64,000 nt of DNA from Amaricoccus macauensis (GCF_014201905.1 NZ_JACHFM010000001.1:1254994-1318993), one strand, 5' to 3'. Positions 8,251 through 17,815 are shown, counted from the first letter of the stretch. Program-made: numbers and translations. The notes: generated by a model not told the origin, from the sequence alone.

Positions 8251-8554
8251 GCCCCCTCAGGGGCTCACCTCGCCGGATCGGGGCCCGGCCGCGTGAAGGC
8301 CTCGGGCGGCGCGTCGGTGGCGCGTATCGGATCGTCGAACGGCGTGGCCTGACCGGGGTCGGTGGCGTGGCCGCCGCAGGATGGTTAACGGCGCAGCGCC
8401 CCATGTATGAATGTAGCGATGGGGCGGTTCGTCGGGAACACAGCTTCCCCGGAATGGTTAACTGGCGAAGCGGCTGACCGGCGCGCTCGGCGTCCTGTCG
8501 GCGGGCACGGGGTCAGCTCCGCTCCACAGGTGAGCCCCCCGGTATCTGCCGACG
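8251..8554. other. ORF-free intergenic region
   Basis: About 300 bp between the purK stop and the sugar-cluster promoter. I see no convincing gene. It contains a 6-bp hairpin AGCCCC/GGGGCT (8250-8265) and two copies of ATGGTTAAC (8381-8389 and 8454-8462). Short frames here lack ribosome-binding sites or family resemblance. Confidence 0.6.
8381..8462 (-). promoter_or_regulatory. Pair of GTTAACCAT boxes (CtrA half-site-like)
   Basis: Minus-strand GTTAACCAT occurs at 8389-8381 and 8462-8454, 73 bp apart. TTAACCAT resembles the CtrA half-site described in alphaproteobacteria. Both copies face the sugar cluster. Binding is only a hypothesis; TTAA-containing words are uncommon in this GC-rich sequence, which makes the pair noticeable. 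Confidence 0.3.
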
Positions 8555-9631
8555 CTACCCGCCCGCGCCCCGGGGCCGGATGCGGGTCACGTGCCCCATC
8601 TTGCGCCCCGGCCGGGCCTCAGCCTTGCCGTAGAGGTGCACCCGCGCGCCGGTGAGCCCGGGCGCTGCCTCGGCGTCGGAGCCGAGCAGGTTCACCATCT
8701 CCGCGTCCGAGTGCCGCGCGCCGTCGCCGAGCGGCCAGCCGCAGATCGCCCGGATGTGCTGCTCGAACTGGTCGATGAGGCAGGCGGCCTCGGTCCAGTG
8801 GCCGGAGTTGTGCACCCGCGGCGCGATCTCGTTCACCACGAGCCCGGAGCGGGTGACGAAAAGCTCCACCCCGATCACTCCGACGTAGTCGAGTTCCGTC
8901 AGGATCTTCCCCGCGAGCAGCACCGCGTCCTGCGCCCGGCCGGCCGGAACACGCGCCGGCACCGTCGTCTTGTGCAGGATGCCGTCGCGATGCTCGTTCT
9001 CGCCGGGATCGAACGCCGCCACGGAACCGTCGCCGCCGCGCGCCGCGATGACCGAGATCTCGCGCTCGAAATCGACGAAGCCTTCCAGCACCGAAGGCGC
9101 CTTGCCGACGGAAAGCCACGCCGCGTCGGCCGAGCTGCCCGCGTCGAGCCGGACCTGCCCCTTGCCGTCGTAGCCGAGGCGCCGGGTCTTCAGGATCGAT
9201 GGTGTGCCGATCGCCTCGAGCGCGGTTTCGAGCGTGTCGGTTCCGTCGATCGCCGCATAGGGCGCGGTCGCGAGCCCGATCGCGTTCAGGAAGTCCTTCT
9301 CGGCGATCCGGTCCTGTGCCACTTCGAGCGCCCGGCGCCCCGGCCGGACCGGCACCAGCGGCGCCAGTACGTCAATGGCGGCGAGATCGACGTTCTCGAA
9401 CTCGTAGGTCACCACGTCGACTCCGGCGGCGAAATCGGCGAGGGCGTCCGCGTCGTCCCAGGCAGCCCGCGTCACCTTGTTCGCCACCTGCCCGGCCGGC
9501 GGCTCGGGGGCGGGCTCGTAGACGTGGACCTTCATCCCCAGCCGGGCGGCGGCGAGGGCGAGCATCCGGCCGAGTTGGCCGCCGCCGAGGATGCCGACCG
9601 TGCTGCCGGGGGCGAGAGGGTCAAAGCTCAT
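8555..9631 (-). CDS. purK: 5-(carboxyamino)imidazole ribonucleotide synthase
   Basis: ATP-grasp enzyme of de novo purine synthesis: AIR + ATP + bicarbonate to N5-CAIR. The 358 residues start [24 protein letters not shown], the PurK N-terminal signature. They continue with [43 protein letters not shown] and [15 protein letters not shown], the ATP-grasp active-site region. The start codon lies inside the end of purE (11-bp overlap), so the two are translationally linked and supply consecutive steps. Confidence 0.97.
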   Translation of the reverse strand: MSFDPLAPGSTVGILGGGQLGRMLALAAARLGMKVHVYEPAPEPPAGQVANKVTRAAWDDADALADFAAGVDVVTYEFENVDLAAIDVLAPLVPVRPGRRALEVAQDRIAEKDFLNAIGLATAPYAAIDGTDTLETALEAIGTPSILKTRRLGYDGKGQVRLDAGSSADAAWLSVGKAPSVLEGFVDFEREISVIAARGGDGSVAAFDPGENEHRDGILHKTTVPARVPAGRAQDAVLLAGKILTELDYVGVIGVELFVTRSGLVVNEIAPRVHNSGHWTEAACLIDQFEQHIRAICGWPLGDGARHSDAEMVNLLGSDAEAAPGLTGARVHLYGKAEARPGRKMGHVTRIRPRGAGG

Positions 9632-10109
9632 CGGGGGCCTCCGCGACCGCTGCCGTCTGCGCCGCCCGCCAGGCGTCGAGGCGGGCGGCCAGCCCTTCGT
9701 CGGTCGTGGCCAGCATCGCCGTGGCGAGGAGCGCGGCGTTCGCCGCGCCCGCCGGGCCGATCGCCAGCGTGCCGACGGGCACGCCCTTCGGCATCTGGAC
9801 GATGGAGAGCAGCGAATCCATGCCGGAAAGCGCCTTCGACTGCACCGGCACGCCGAGGACCGGGATGCGGGTCTTCGCCGCCAGCATCCCCGGCAGGTGC
9901 GCGGCTCCGCCGGCACCGGCGACGATGGCGCGAAGCCCGCGTCCCGCCGCCGCCTCGGCATAGGCGAAGAGCCGGTCCGGCGTGCGATGGGCCGAAACGA
10001 TGCGGACCTCGTGCGGGACGCCGAGCGTGTCGAGGATCTCGGCGGCGCCGCGCATGGTCTCCCAGTCGGACTGGCTGCCCATCACGATGCCGACCAACGG
10101 GTCCGCCAT
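9621..10109 (-). CDS. purE: N5-carboxyaminoimidazole ribonucleotide mutase
   Basis: Class I PurE, 162 residues, converting N5-CAIR to CAIR. Diagnostic stretches are [14 protein letters not shown] near the N-terminus, [13 protein letters not shown] with the active-site His, and [14 protein letters not shown]. Upstream partner of purK in a two-gene operon. Confidence 0.97.
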   Translation of the reverse strand: MADPLVGIVMGSQSDWETMRGAAEILDTLGVPHEVRIVSAHRTPDRLFAYAEAAAGRGLRAIVAGAGGAAHLPGMLAAKTRIPVLGVPVQSKALSGMDSLLSIVQMPKGVPVGTLAIGPAGAANAALLATAMLATTDEGLAARLDAWRAAQTAAVAEAPDEL

Positions 10110-10275
10110 GTCGCTCCTCCCCTCGAAAGGGCGCGACCATACTCGGTTCCCGCCCGGCTCGCCAAGGGGGGTGAGGCGCGACTTGCCCTGACGCCCGGCG
10201 CCGGCCGTGCCGCGCGTCAGGGCCGCACCGTGTCTGGAACGCCGCTTCTTTCTCGCGCCGGGGCAGTTTGCCGTG

Positions 10276-10304
10276 TTGACGCCTGACGTTCTTGGGCCTA
10301 ATCA
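10276..10304 (+). promoter_or_regulatory. Promoter of tRNA-Tyr
   Basis: -35 TTGACG (10276-10281), 17-bp spacer, -10 TAATCA (10299-10304). The expected start is about 10 nt before the tRNA 5' end, so the leader is very short. Confidence 0.65.
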
Positions 10305-10321
10305 GCCCTTCGCCGACCTCC

Positions 10322-10407
10322 GGAGGGGTGGCAGAGCGGTCAAATGCAACGGACTGTAAATCCGTCGGGGTAACCCTACGCTGGTTCGAATCCAGCCCCC
10401 TCCACCA
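10322..10407 (+). tRNA. tRNA-Tyr (anticodon GTA)
   Basis: Class II tRNA of 86 nt including an encoded CCA (10405-10407). The acceptor stem GGAGGGG pairs with CCCCTCC. The anticodon stem ACGGA/TCCGT encloses loop CTGTAAA, with GTA at 10356-10358. A long variable arm follows, and the T-arm loop region is GGTTCGAATCC. It stands alone, not in an array. Confidence 0.97.
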
Positions 10408-10833
10408 AGGACCTAGCGGAACCGGCCCCCACATCATCTTGGCTTGCGGAAGGGTTCGCGTTTCGGGCCGTTCTGGCGTCGTCGAGGCGCACCAGAACCG
10501 GCTCCGGGAGGGCAGGATCGGCGGGCACTCGAGTGGCCTCCCGCCCACGGGAAATGGGGTCCCCGCTGAACTCTTTGGCGAGGAGGACCACTCTGGCGCG
10601 CTGACACCAACACGAGAGCGGCGAAAAGAGAACGTGTCGGGGATCAACTCACCCGCGCTTCGCAGCAAGAGCTGCGTAGAAGCACGAGATGACTCGCGGT
10701 GTCTCAGATAACTGCCCGCCATTTGCATCCCTGCGGTGCAAAGAGCGCTCGGTCATCGCCATTTCATCGTCCCGTACCGCGTCCTTCCATTCCGTGGACA
10801 CGGAGCCCACCACCAAACCGTGCGTTCAAGAAC
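10408..10833. other. Non-coding stretch downstream of tRNA-Tyr
   Basis: About 426 bp with no convincing gene. It contains a TTTGCA/TGCAAA inverted repeat (10722-10727 and 10737-10742). Short frames in both directions lack homology signatures. The flank of a tRNA gene followed by an orphan channel gene would suit an old insertion scar, but no direct repeat of the tRNA 3' end was found by eye. Confidence 0.5.
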
Positions 10834-11346
10834 CTAAAGCCACCCGTCCAGGATGAGGTAGCCGGGGATCCAGCCGGTCGCGATGCCGCAGAACATCGTG
10901 AACCATGCGGTGCTGCGCAGGATGTCCTTCCGTAGCGCCAGCAGCAGGAAGTACATCGTCCAGAGCACCGCCCAGAGCGCCCAGTTGATCGCCATCCAGG
11001 CGTCGAGCCCGGTCCGCATCGTCGCGAACGCGCTTCCCGCCACCGGCACCGCCGTGATCGCCACGAACAGGCTGAACCAGCCGAGCCCGCGACCGTCCAC
11101 CGCCACGACGCGGTTGTACGCCACCCAGAAATACGTCGTGCTGAACAGCATCGTCAGCGCCGCCGCACGCACCGACGCCAGATCCGCCCCGGCCCCGAAC
11201 GCGCCCTGCACCACCACCGCAAGCGATACGAGCGCCGAGACCACGTTGATCACCACGATCTCGCGATCCTCGATGCGGCCCTGAAGCCAGAGTCCATTCA
11301 GAAAAAGAACGGCCCCTACATAGAGGAGGCTGAGCCCGAGAAGCAT
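10834..11346 (-). CDS. AmiS/UreI family channel protein
   Basis: Inner-membrane urea/short-chain amide channel-like protein, 170 residues, about six hydrophobic segments. The N-terminus MLLGLSLLYVGAVLFLNGLW and the later STTYFWVAYNRV, AINWALWAVLWTMYFLLLAL and GWIPGYLIL match the AmiS/UreI family pattern. GGAGAC lies upstream of the chosen ATG; longer in-frame readings are low-complexity shadows. No urease or amidase gene is nearby, so it is an orphan and its substrate is uncertain. Confidence 0.8.
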   Translation of the reverse strand: MLLGLSLLYVGAVLFLNGLWLQGRIEDREIVVINVVSALVSLAVVVQGAFGAGADLASVRAAALTMLFSTTYFWVAYNRVVAVDGRGLGWFSLFVAITAVPVAGSAFATMRTGLDAWMAINWALWAVLWTMYFLLLALRKDILRSTAWFTMFCGIATGWIPGYLILDGWL

Positions 11347-11540
11347 GAAATGTCTCCGAAAGAGGTCAGTGAAAGATGGTCGGTTCAAGATCGTCAGCGC
11401 AAGATCATCAGCAACAGAAGCTTCAGACAACCCATCGCCGCCCGCGCGTTGCCATGAAATCGCCCAATTCAGACACCCGATAAAGCACAGACAATCGCGC
11501 AGGTCATTCGCGGATTCCAAGCGAATCCCCTCGACCACAC

Positions 11541-12767
11541 CTACCGCGTGAACGCCGCCACCAGTTCCACGTGACCCGTCCAGAGGAACTGGTCCACCGG
11601 CTGCACCCATTCGAGGCGATAGCCGCCGGCGATCAGGATCCGCGCGTCGCGCGCAAAGCTCGCCGGGTTGCACGAGACCGCCGCGATGCGTGCCACCCGC
11701 GAGGCCGCCAGCTCCCGCGCCTGCGCCTCCGCACCGGCCCGTGGCGGATCAATCACCACCGCGTCCGCCGCCGCCAGCTCCACCGGAAGCAGCGGCCGCC
11801 GGAAGAGGTCGCGCGTCGCCGTCCGGACCGGCCGCAACCCCGGCGCGCCCCGCGCCGCCTGTGCGAGCGCTGCCAGCATCGCCGCCTCGCCCTCGACCGC
11901 CACCACCTGCGCGCCCTCGGCGAGCGGCAGCGCGAACGTCCCGCAGCCGGCGAAGAGATCGAGCACCCGGGCCGCGTCGCCGACGATCTGCCCGACCGCG
12001 CTCACCAGCGCCGCCTCGCCCTCGGCGGTTGCCTGCAGAAACGCCCCCGGCGGCGGCACCACCCGCGCCTTGCCCATGGGAAGCCACGGCGCGCGGCGCA
12101 TCGCCACCGGCTCGCCGTCCCAGCAAACCCGCGCGAGATCGTAGCTTTCCGCCACCGCGGCAATCTCGCCGCCGAGACCCGCCTTGCCCAGACCCGCGCC
12201 TCTCGAGCCCGGCGCAGTGTCCAGCGGCCGCCCGCCCTCGATCGCCACGTCGAGCCCGACCGGCCCCGTCGTCACGCCAAGCCGCACCTCCGATGACCGG
12301 CTTGCCGCCACCCGGGTCAGCGCCTGCAACGCCGGCAGGCCGGCGAGGATCTCCCGCCGCACCACCAGACAGTCAGGCACCGCCACGAACTGATCCGACC
12401 GCCGGCCGTGAAACCCGACGACCACGGTCTTCTTCGTCCGCCGCCCGGCGAACACCGCCCGCCGCCGCGACGCCACCGGCGAGGAGATCGTCGGGCGCAC
12501 CTCCACCTCGATCCCCTGCGCCGCCAGCGCCCGCACCACGACGTCGGCCTTCCACCGCGAGAGCCAACCCGCCTCCGCGTGCTGCAACGCGCAGCCGCCG
12601 CAGGCCCCGAAGTGGGGGCACGGCGGCACGACCCGCTCCGGCGCCGCCTCGATCAGCCGCGGCGGCTCCCCAAGCTCCCAAAGCTCACCCGGCAGCGCGA
12701 ACGGCACCCGCACGGACCCGGCGAGCCCGTCGCCCTCGCGCCCCAGCCGCTCGATCCTCACCGCCAT
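11541..12767 (-). CDS. RNA uracil-5-methyltransferase (TrmA/RlmC/RlmD family)
   Basis: SAM-dependent m5U methyltransferase for rRNA or tRNA, 408 residues. Iron-sulfur cysteines are visible in CPHFGACGGCALQH (C50, C56, C59) with a further Cys in VPDCLVV. The SAM-binding motif VLDLFAGCGTF, the DPPRAG motif and the catalytic nucleophile in AVSCNPASFARD are intact. The N-terminal RNA-binding TRAM-like part is short. Whether it acts on 23S rRNA like RlmD cannot be settled from sequence alone. Divergent from the VOC gene. Confidence 0.9.
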   Translation of the reverse strand: MAVRIERLGREGDGLAGSVRVPFALPGELWELGEPPRLIEAAPERVVPPCPHFGACGGCALQHAEAGWLSRWKADVVVRALAAQGIEVEVRPTISSPVASRRRAVFAGRRTKKTVVVGFHGRRSDQFVAVPDCLVVRREILAGLPALQALTRVAASRSSEVRLGVTTGPVGLDVAIEGGRPLDTAPGSRGAGLGKAGLGGEIAAVAESYDLARVCWDGEPVAMRRAPWLPMGKARVVPPPGAFLQATAEGEAALVSAVGQIVGDAARVLDLFAGCGTFALPLAEGAQVVAVEGEAAMLAALAQAARGAPGLRPVRTATRDLFRRPLLPVELAAADAVVIDPPRAGAEAQARELAASRVARIAAVSCNPASFARDARILIAGGYRLEWVQPVDQFLWTGHVELVAAFTR

Positions 12768-12866
12768 CCGACCGGCTCCGAAACCGGCTGTTTCCCAAAC
12801 GCCAACTTATCCACAATCATCGTTCGCATTATCTTCGTGTCATCAACGAACATCGGAGCATCCAGA

Positions 12867-13361
12867 ATGCCCACTCCCGTCGCGCCCGGCACCCGGATCG
12901 GGCATGTCCACCTGAAGGTCGCCGACCTCGACCGCGCCATCGCGTTCTATTCCGGCGTGCTCGGCTTCGAAATCCAGCAGAAATTCGGCAAGGACGCCGC
13001 ATTCCTCTCCGCCGGCGGCTACCACCACCACATCGGCCTCAACACATGGGAAAGCCGTGGCGCCACCCCGCCGCCTCCGGGCCACACCGGCCTCTACCAC
13101 ACGGCGATCCTCTATCCCACCCGGGCCGATCTCGCCGACGCCCTGCGCCGCCTGATCGCCGCGAGTATCCCGCTGACCGGCGCCTCCGACCACGGCGTCA
13201 GCGAAGCCCTCTACCTCAATGACCCCGACGGCAACGGGGTCGAACTCTACCGCGACCGTCCCGAGGCCGAGTGGCCGCGCGACGCCGAGGGCAATCTCGC
13301 CATGGTGACGCGGCGCCTCGACCTGAAGAACCTTCTTGCGGAGGCGCCGGCAGGTTCCTGA
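12867..13361 (+). CDS. VOC/glyoxalase family protein (CatE-like)
   Basis: Vicinal-oxygen-chelate protein, 164 residues. Two betaalphabetabetabeta modules are seen: GHVHLKVADLDRAIAFYSGVLGF at the N-terminus and HTAILYPTRADLADALRRL through YLNDPDGNGVELYRDRP toward the end. Metal-ligand positions (His near 13-15, a second His in the HTAIL segment and the terminal Glu of GVELY) are present. The family includes extradiol dioxygenases and isomerases; substrate not predictable. The chosen ATG fits the domain start; 99-bp divergent gap to the methyltransferase gene. Confidence 0.85.
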   Translation: MPTPVAPGTRIGHVHLKVADLDRAIAFYSGVLGFEIQQKFGKDAAFLSAGGYHHHIGLNTWESRGATPPPPGHTGLYHTAILYPTRADLADALRRLIAASIPLTGASDHGVSEALYLNDPDGNGVELYRDRPEAEWPRDAEGNLAMVTRRLDLKNLLAEAPAGS

Positions 13362-13367
13362 GCGACC

Positions 13368-13401
13368 GCGATGTCTCGGACGCGTTCGCCCGAGACATCG
13401 C
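13368..13401. terminator. Bidirectional terminator-like hairpin
   Basis: Perfect 12-bp inverted repeat GCGATGTCTCGG (13368-13379) / CCGAGACATCGC (13390-13401) with a 10-nt loop, placed exactly between the convergent VOC and tlyA genes. It can terminate transcription from either side, although the T-tracts are weak. Confidence 0.7.
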
Positions 13402-13402
13402 T

Positions 13403-14125
13403 CTAACCCTTGCGCGCGGCGACGAGGAACTCGCGGTTGCCGTCGCCGCCCTCGATCGGGCTCGGGGCCTCCCCGAGCACCGTCCAGCCCTCCGCCGCCA
13501 GCAGCGCCGTCGCGCCCGACACCGCATCGGCCCACGCCGCCGGATCGCGCACGATCCCACCCTTGCCGACGCGGCCCGGGCCGACCTCGAACTGCGGCTT
13601 CACCAGCACCACCAGCGAAGCCCCCGGCTGCGCCAGCCGGAGCGCCGGCGGCAAGGCCACGGCGAGCGGGATGAACGACAGATCCGCCACCACGAAATCC
13701 GGCGGCGGCACGTGCCCCACCGTCAGCTCCCGCACGTTCAGCCCCTCGATGAGATGCAGCCTCGGCTCGTCCGCGAGTTCCGCCGCAAGCTGCCCATGGC
13801 CCACGTCCACCGCCCAGACCTCCGCCGCGCCGCGCGACAGCAGCACCTGACTGAAGCCGCCGGTCGAGGCGCCGAGATCAAGCGCCACCGCGCCCGAAGG
13901 ATCGAGCCCGAAGGTGTCGAGGCCGGCGATGAGCTTCAGCGCGGCCCGCGACACCCACGGCAGCGCCGTCGCATCGACCTCCAGCGCCGCGCCCGCGCCC
14001 ACCGCCATCGAGGATTTGCCCGCCACCCGTCCGTCCACCGTGACGGCCCCGGCGGCAATCAGCGCCTGCGCCCGCGCCCGGCTCGGCGCGAGGCCCGCCG
14101 TCACCAGCGCCTGATCGAGTCTCAC
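13403..14125 (-). CDS. tlyA: TlyA-family rRNA methyltransferase
   Basis: S4-domain plus FtsJ-like methyltransferase, 240 residues; family members 2'-O-methylate 16S and/or 23S rRNA cytidines. The N-terminal S4 RNA-binding domain is [20 protein letters not shown] through [13 protein letters not shown]. The SAM motif is [20 protein letters not shown], and further motifs [10 protein letters not shown] and [12 protein letters not shown] follow. It overlaps fmt by 4 bp, so it is the third gene of a def-fmt-tlyA unit. Confidence 0.92.
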   Translation of the reverse strand: MRLDQALVTAGLAPSRARAQALIAAGAVTVDGRVAGKSSMAVGAGAALEVDATALPWVSRAALKLIAGLDTFGLDPSGAVALDLGASTGGFSQVLLSRGAAEVWAVDVGHGQLAAELADEPRLHLIEGLNVRELTVGHVPPPDFVVADLSFIPLAVALPPALRLAQPGASLVVLVKPQFEVGPGRVGKGGIVRDPAAWADAVSGATALLAAEGWTVLGEAPSPIEGGDGNREFLVAARKG

Positions 14126-15036
14126 CCGAGCCGCGTCCCCGCCGGCACCGGCGTTCCGCGCAGAAAGTCGTCCGCCTGCATCGCGCCGCGCCCGGCCCGC
14201 TGCACCGTCAGGATCCGCACCGCGCCCGCGCCGCAGGCAATCGTCAGCCCGTCCGTCAGCCCGTCGAGCACCGTCCCCGGCGCCCCCGTGCCGTCCGCCC
14301 GCTCGCTCAGGAGCAGCTTCACCCGCTCGCCGCCGATCTCGGTCCAGGCGCCCGGGAACGGCGCAAGGCCCCGGATCAGCCGATCGACCTCCGTCGCCGG
14401 ACGGCCCCAGTCGACCCGCGCCTCAGCCTTGTCGATCTTCGCCGCATAGGTGACGCCCGCCTCCGGCTGCGGCTCGGGCGTGAGCGTGTCGAGCCGCGAC
14501 AGCGCGTCGACCACCGCCTCCGCGCCGATCCCCGCCAGCCGGTCGTGCAGACTGCCGGCGGTATCCCTCGGCCCGATCTCCGTCGCACGGCGCAGGAGCA
14601 CCGGCCCGGTATCGAGCCCGGCCGCCATCTGCATGATGCAGACCCCGGTCTCCGCGTCACCGGCCATGATCGCCCGCTGGATTGGCGCAGCCCCCCGCCA
14701 GCGCGGCAGGAGCGAGGCGTGGATGTTGAGACAGCCGCGCGCCGGCACGTCGAGCACCGCCTGCGGCAGGATGAGCCCATAGGCCGCCACCACCGCCACC
14801 TCCGGCGCAAAACCGGCGAACTCGGCGATCGCCCCGGCGTCGCGCAGCTTCACCGGCGTCCTGACCGGGATCCCCAGCGCCTCGGCCCGTGCCGCCACCG
14901 GCCCCGGCCGCGGCTTCTGCCCGCGCCCGCTCGGCCGCGGCGGCTGGGAGTAGACCGCCACCACCTCGTGGCGCGCCGCCAGCGCGTCGAGCGCCGGCAC
15001 CGAGAAATCCGGGGTTCCCATGAAGACGATGCGCAT
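14122..15036 (-). CDS. fmt: Methionyl-tRNA formyltransferase
   Basis: Formylates initiator Met-tRNA, 304 residues (usual length about 310). Start [19 protein letters not shown]. The catalytic Asn-His region [20 protein letters not shown] and GLDTGPVLL with the catalytic Asp are intact; the C-terminal OB-like domain follows. 26 bp after def, giving the classical formylation/deformylation pair. Confidence 0.97.
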   Translation of the reverse strand: MRIVFMGTPDFSVPALDALAARHEVVAVYSQPPRPSGRGQKPRPGPVAARAEALGIPVRTPVKLRDAGAIAEFAGFAPEVAVVAAYGLILPQAVLDVPARGCLNIHASLLPRWRGAAPIQRAIMAGDAETGVCIMQMAAGLDTGPVLLRRATEIGPRDTAGSLHDRLAGIGAEAVVDALSRLDTLTPEPQPEAGVTYAAKIDKAEARVDWGRPATEVDRLIRGLAPFPGAWTEIGGERVKLLLSERADGTGAPGTVLDGLTDGLTIACGAGAVRILTVQRAGRGAMQADDFLRGTPVPAGTRLG

Positions 15037-15062
15037 CGGCGTCGCTCCGGGGCGCGAAGGCG

Positions 15063-15581
15063 TCAGACCCGCGCCCGCTCCTTCTTCAGCTTCTTCATCT
15101 TGGCGGTGATCATCGTCCGCTTCACCGCGCCGAGATAGTCGATGAAGAGCTTGCCGTTCAGGTGGTCGAGCTCATGCTGCGCGCAGATCGCCCAGCGCTC
15201 GCCCAGCTCCGCCTCATGGAACTCGCCGTCGAGCCCCAGCCAGCGCATCTGCACGCCCGCGTGCCGCGTCACGTCGTCATAGATGTCGGGGATCGACAGA
15301 CACCCCTCCTCGCTCGTCACGAACTCGTCCGACGCCGCGACGATCTCCGGGTTGAGCAGGACCATCGGCATCGGCTCATTGTCCTTGACCGAGCAGTCCA
15401 TCACGAAGACCCGGCGCAGCACCCCGACCTGCGGCGCCGCCAGCCCGATGCCGGGCGCCGCATACATCGTTGCCAGCATGTCCTCGGCAAGCTTCCGCAC
15501 CCCGTCGTCGACTGCCTCGACAGGGGCTGCCACCTTGCGCAGACGCGGCTCGGGATGGATCAGGATCGGACGGATAGCCAT
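15063..15581 (-). CDS. def: Peptide deformylase
   Basis: Metalloenzyme removing the N-terminal formyl group of nascent proteins, 172 residues from [16 protein letters not shown]. All three motifs are intact: [17 protein letters not shown] and QHELDHLNG (HExxH metal site). A basic C-terminal tail ends [11 protein letters not shown]. An upstream in-frame ATG adds 12 unlikely residues and is rejected. Confidence 0.97.
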   Translation of the reverse strand: MAIRPILIHPEPRLRKVAAPVEAVDDGVRKLAEDMLATMYAAPGIGLAAPQVGVLRRVFVMDCSVKDNEPMPMVLLNPEIVAASDEFVTSEEGCLSIPDIYDDVTRHAGVQMRWLGLDGEFHEAELGERWAICAQHELDHLNGKLFIDYLGAVKRTMITAKMKKLKKERARV

Positions 15582-15682
15582 GATCCGCGAGATAGGCGAA
15601 GGCCCGCGTGAACACAACCCACTCGCCTGCGTTGCCCTTTCAGCCCCCCGTCAATAGCGTCATGGGAGAGGAGGATCACGCC

Positions 15683-16165
15683 ATGAGCCGCGCATTCGTG
15701 AAGGAAGACGACGGATCGAGACCGGAACAGCTGCCGGAGCTGCCGGTCAGCCCGCATCCGAACCTCGTCACCGCCCGCGGCCTGCGCCTGATCTCCGAGA
15801 CCATCGCCCGGATCGAGACCGCCCTCGCCGCCGGCCCCGACGAGGCCGAGACCGCGCGGCTCCGCCGTGACCAGCGCTACTGGACCCTGCGTCACGCCAC
15901 CGCGCGACCGACCGCCCCGGACCCGTCAGACCCCGCGGCGCAGTTCGGCAGCCGCGTCACCTACCTGACCGAGGACGGCGAGCGCCGCACCCTGACGATC
16001 ACCGGCGAGGACGAGGCCGACCCCGCCGCCGGCCGCATCGCCTACACCGCCCCCGTCGCCCGCGCGCTGATCGGCGCCACCCCCGGCAGCACCGTCACCG
16101 CGACGATCCGCGGCGCGCCGGTTGATCTCGAAGTGACAGACATCGAGGTCTCCCCCGACGACTGA
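15683..16165 (+). CDS. GreA/GreB family transcription elongation factor
   Basis: 160 residues from MSRAFVKEDDGSRPEQLPE, with GGAGG about 8 nt upstream (an earlier in-frame ATG is rejected). The N-terminal part is shorter than the usual coiled coil but includes helical TARGLRLISETIARIETAL. The C-terminal FKBP-like domain has GSRVTYLTEDGERRTLTITGEDEADPAAGRIAYTAPVARALIGATPG, a typical Gre C-domain pattern. It likely binds RNA polymerase near the secondary channel; whether it stimulates cleavage is unclear. Convergent with the MFS gene, 12 bp apart. Confidence 0.85.
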   Translation: MSRAFVKEDDGSRPEQLPELPVSPHPNLVTARGLRLISETIARIETALAAGPDEAETARLRRDQRYWTLRHATARPTAPDPSDPAAQFGSRVTYLTEDGERRTLTITGEDEADPAAGRIAYTAPVARALIGATPGSTVTATIRGAPVDLEVTDIEVSPDD

Positions 16166-16177
16166 CGCCGCCGCGTC

Positions 16178-17815
16178 TCAGGGGTGATCAATCGGCGGCT
16201 TCGGCAGCGGCTCGTGGTGGGTGAAGCGCACCTGGCGCACGATGCGCCGATGCACCGTCGGCAGGCCCGGCGCGCGGTGCAGCGCCCGCAGCCGCGCGTT
16301 CCACCCGGCGTCCGCGTTGGTCCGCCGCGAGTTGTGCCGCACGTACTCGACCCACGTCGGCGTCTCGTAGCTCTCGACCCAGAGCCGCTGGTCGCCGAGG
16401 TCGCGCAGCAGCTGCCAGTTCCGCGCCCCGTCGCGCACCCGGACCCGGTGCCGCTCCTCCATGGCCTCGAGGAACTCCGGCACGTCATCCTCGTCGATGA
16501 CGTACTCGATCGAGATCGAGATCGGCCCCGAGCGCGGGCGCACCCCGCCGGCGACCTCCGGCTCTGTCCAGGTGTTGAGCGGCGAGAGATCGAGCTCGGC
16601 CCGCGCCGGCAGCGGCAGGAGGAACCCGACCGCGGCGAAGAGCAGCGCCGCCGCCGCGGCGAAGAGCAGCGCCTCCGCCGGCCCCTGCCGCTGGGCGAGC
16701 TCGCCCCACAGCCAGCTGCCGAGCGCCATGCCGCCAAACGCCGCGGTCTGGTAGAGCGCGAGCGCCCGCCCGACCACCCAGCGCGGCGTCGAGAGCTGCA
16801 CCGTCACGTTGAAGAGCGCCAGCGCCAGCACCCAGGAGGCACCGCCGACAATCATCGCCGCGGCGATGACCGGCGCCGACGGCACGAGCGCAAGCACCCC
16901 CGAGCAGATCGCGAAGCCGACAAAGGCCAACCGGGCGATCCACTCACTCGGCAGCAGGGTCTGCAACCGTCCGCCGAGGAACGCGCCCCCGATCGCCCCG
17001 ACCCCGAAGGCCCCGAGCAGGCCGCCGTAGAGCGTCGGCCCGCCATGCACCAGCTCGCGGGCGACCAGCGGCAGCAGCGCCAGCACCGCGACCGACGACA
17101 GGCCGAAGAGGAAGCTCCTGAGCAGCACCTTCAGGATGTTCGGCGACATCGCCACATAGCGCAGGCCCGCGCCCATCGCCGCGCCGAGCCGCTCGCGTGG
17201 CAACCGGTTCGGCGCGATTTGCGGCCGCCAGAAGAACAGCACGGTGATGAGCGCGAGATAGCTCACGCAGTTGACGGCAAACGCCGCCGCCGCACCGCCG
17301 GCCGCGACGATGACGCCGCCGAGCGCCGGCCCGACACTCCGGGTGATGTTGAAGCCGACGCTGTTCAGCGCCACCGCCGCCGGCAGGTGCGTGCGCGGCA
17401 CGATGTCGCCCACCGACGCCTGCCACGACGGGTTGTTGAGCGCCGTGCCGCAGCCGATCAGGAAGGTGAAGCCGAGCAGGGTCCAGGGCGTCAGGTGCCC
17501 GTACCAGGCCGCGACCGTCAGGGCGACCGAGACCGTCAGCATGAAGAACTGCGCGGCGAGCATCACCGTGCGTCGATTGAAATTGTCCGCGATGGCACCG
17601 GAAGCGAGCGAGAACACCATGACCGGCAACGTCGTCGACGCCTGCACCAGCGCGACCATGTCGGCCTCGTTCGAGATCTGCGTCATCATCCAGGCCGCGC
17701 CGACCGACTGGATCAGCGCTCCGAAATTCGACGCAAGGCTCGCAACCCAGATTGCCCGGAAAGTAGGGATGCCCAACGGCGCCAGCGCCGACGCCCGGGG
17801 GGCGGATTCACTCAT
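16178..17815 (-). CDS. MFS transporter with C-terminal soluble domain (MFS_3 type)
   Basis: 545 residues. Residues about 10-410 form a twelve-helix MFS_3/EntS-like exporter, with GAIADNFNRRTVMLAAQFF as the loop 2-3 motif and NNPSWQASVGDIVPRTHLPAAVALNSVGFNITRSVGPALGG in the middle. A soluble tail of about 130 residues follows (ISIEYVIDEDDVPEFLEAMEERHRVRVRDGARNWQLLRDL), which looks like an antibiotic-biosynthesis-monooxygenase/EthD-type ferredoxin-fold domain. This MFS-plus-tail architecture recurs in family PF05977. Substrate unknown. Confidence 0.85.
   Translation of the reverse strand: MSESAPRASALAPLGIPTFRAIWVASLASNFGALIQSVGAAWMMTQISNEADMVALVQASTTLPVMVFSLASGAIADNFNRRTVMLAAQFFMLTVSVALTVAAWYGHLTPWTLLGFTFLIGCGTALNNPSWQASVGDIVPRTHLPAAVALNSVGFNITRSVGPALGGVIVAAGGAAAAFAVNCVSYLALITVLFFWRPQIAPNRLPRERLGAAMGAGLRYVAMSPNILKVLLRSFLFGLSSVAVLALLPLVARELVHGGPTLYGGLLGAFGVGAIGGAFLGGRLQTLLPSEWIARLAFVGFAICSGVLALVPSAPVIAAAMIVGGASWVLALALFNVTVQLSTPRWVVGRALALYQTAAFGGMALGSWLWGELAQRQGPAEALLFAAAAALLFAAVGFLLPLPARAELDLSPLNTWTEPEVAGGVRPRSGPISISIEYVIDEDDVPEFLEAMEERHRVRVRDGARNWQLLRDLGDQRLWVESYETPTWVEYVRHNSRRTNADAGWNARLRALHRAPGLPTVHRRIVRQVRFTHHEPLPKPPIDHP

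Noticed and set aside
8216-8477. Short frames on both strands between purK and the sugar cluster
   Set aside because: No ribosome-binding site, no recognisable sequence, codon use not convincing.
12806-12814. Perfect DnaA box TTATCCACA in the methyltransferase/VOC divergent gap
   Set aside because: A single box without an AT-rich unwinding region or companion boxes; can occur by chance in 64 kb.
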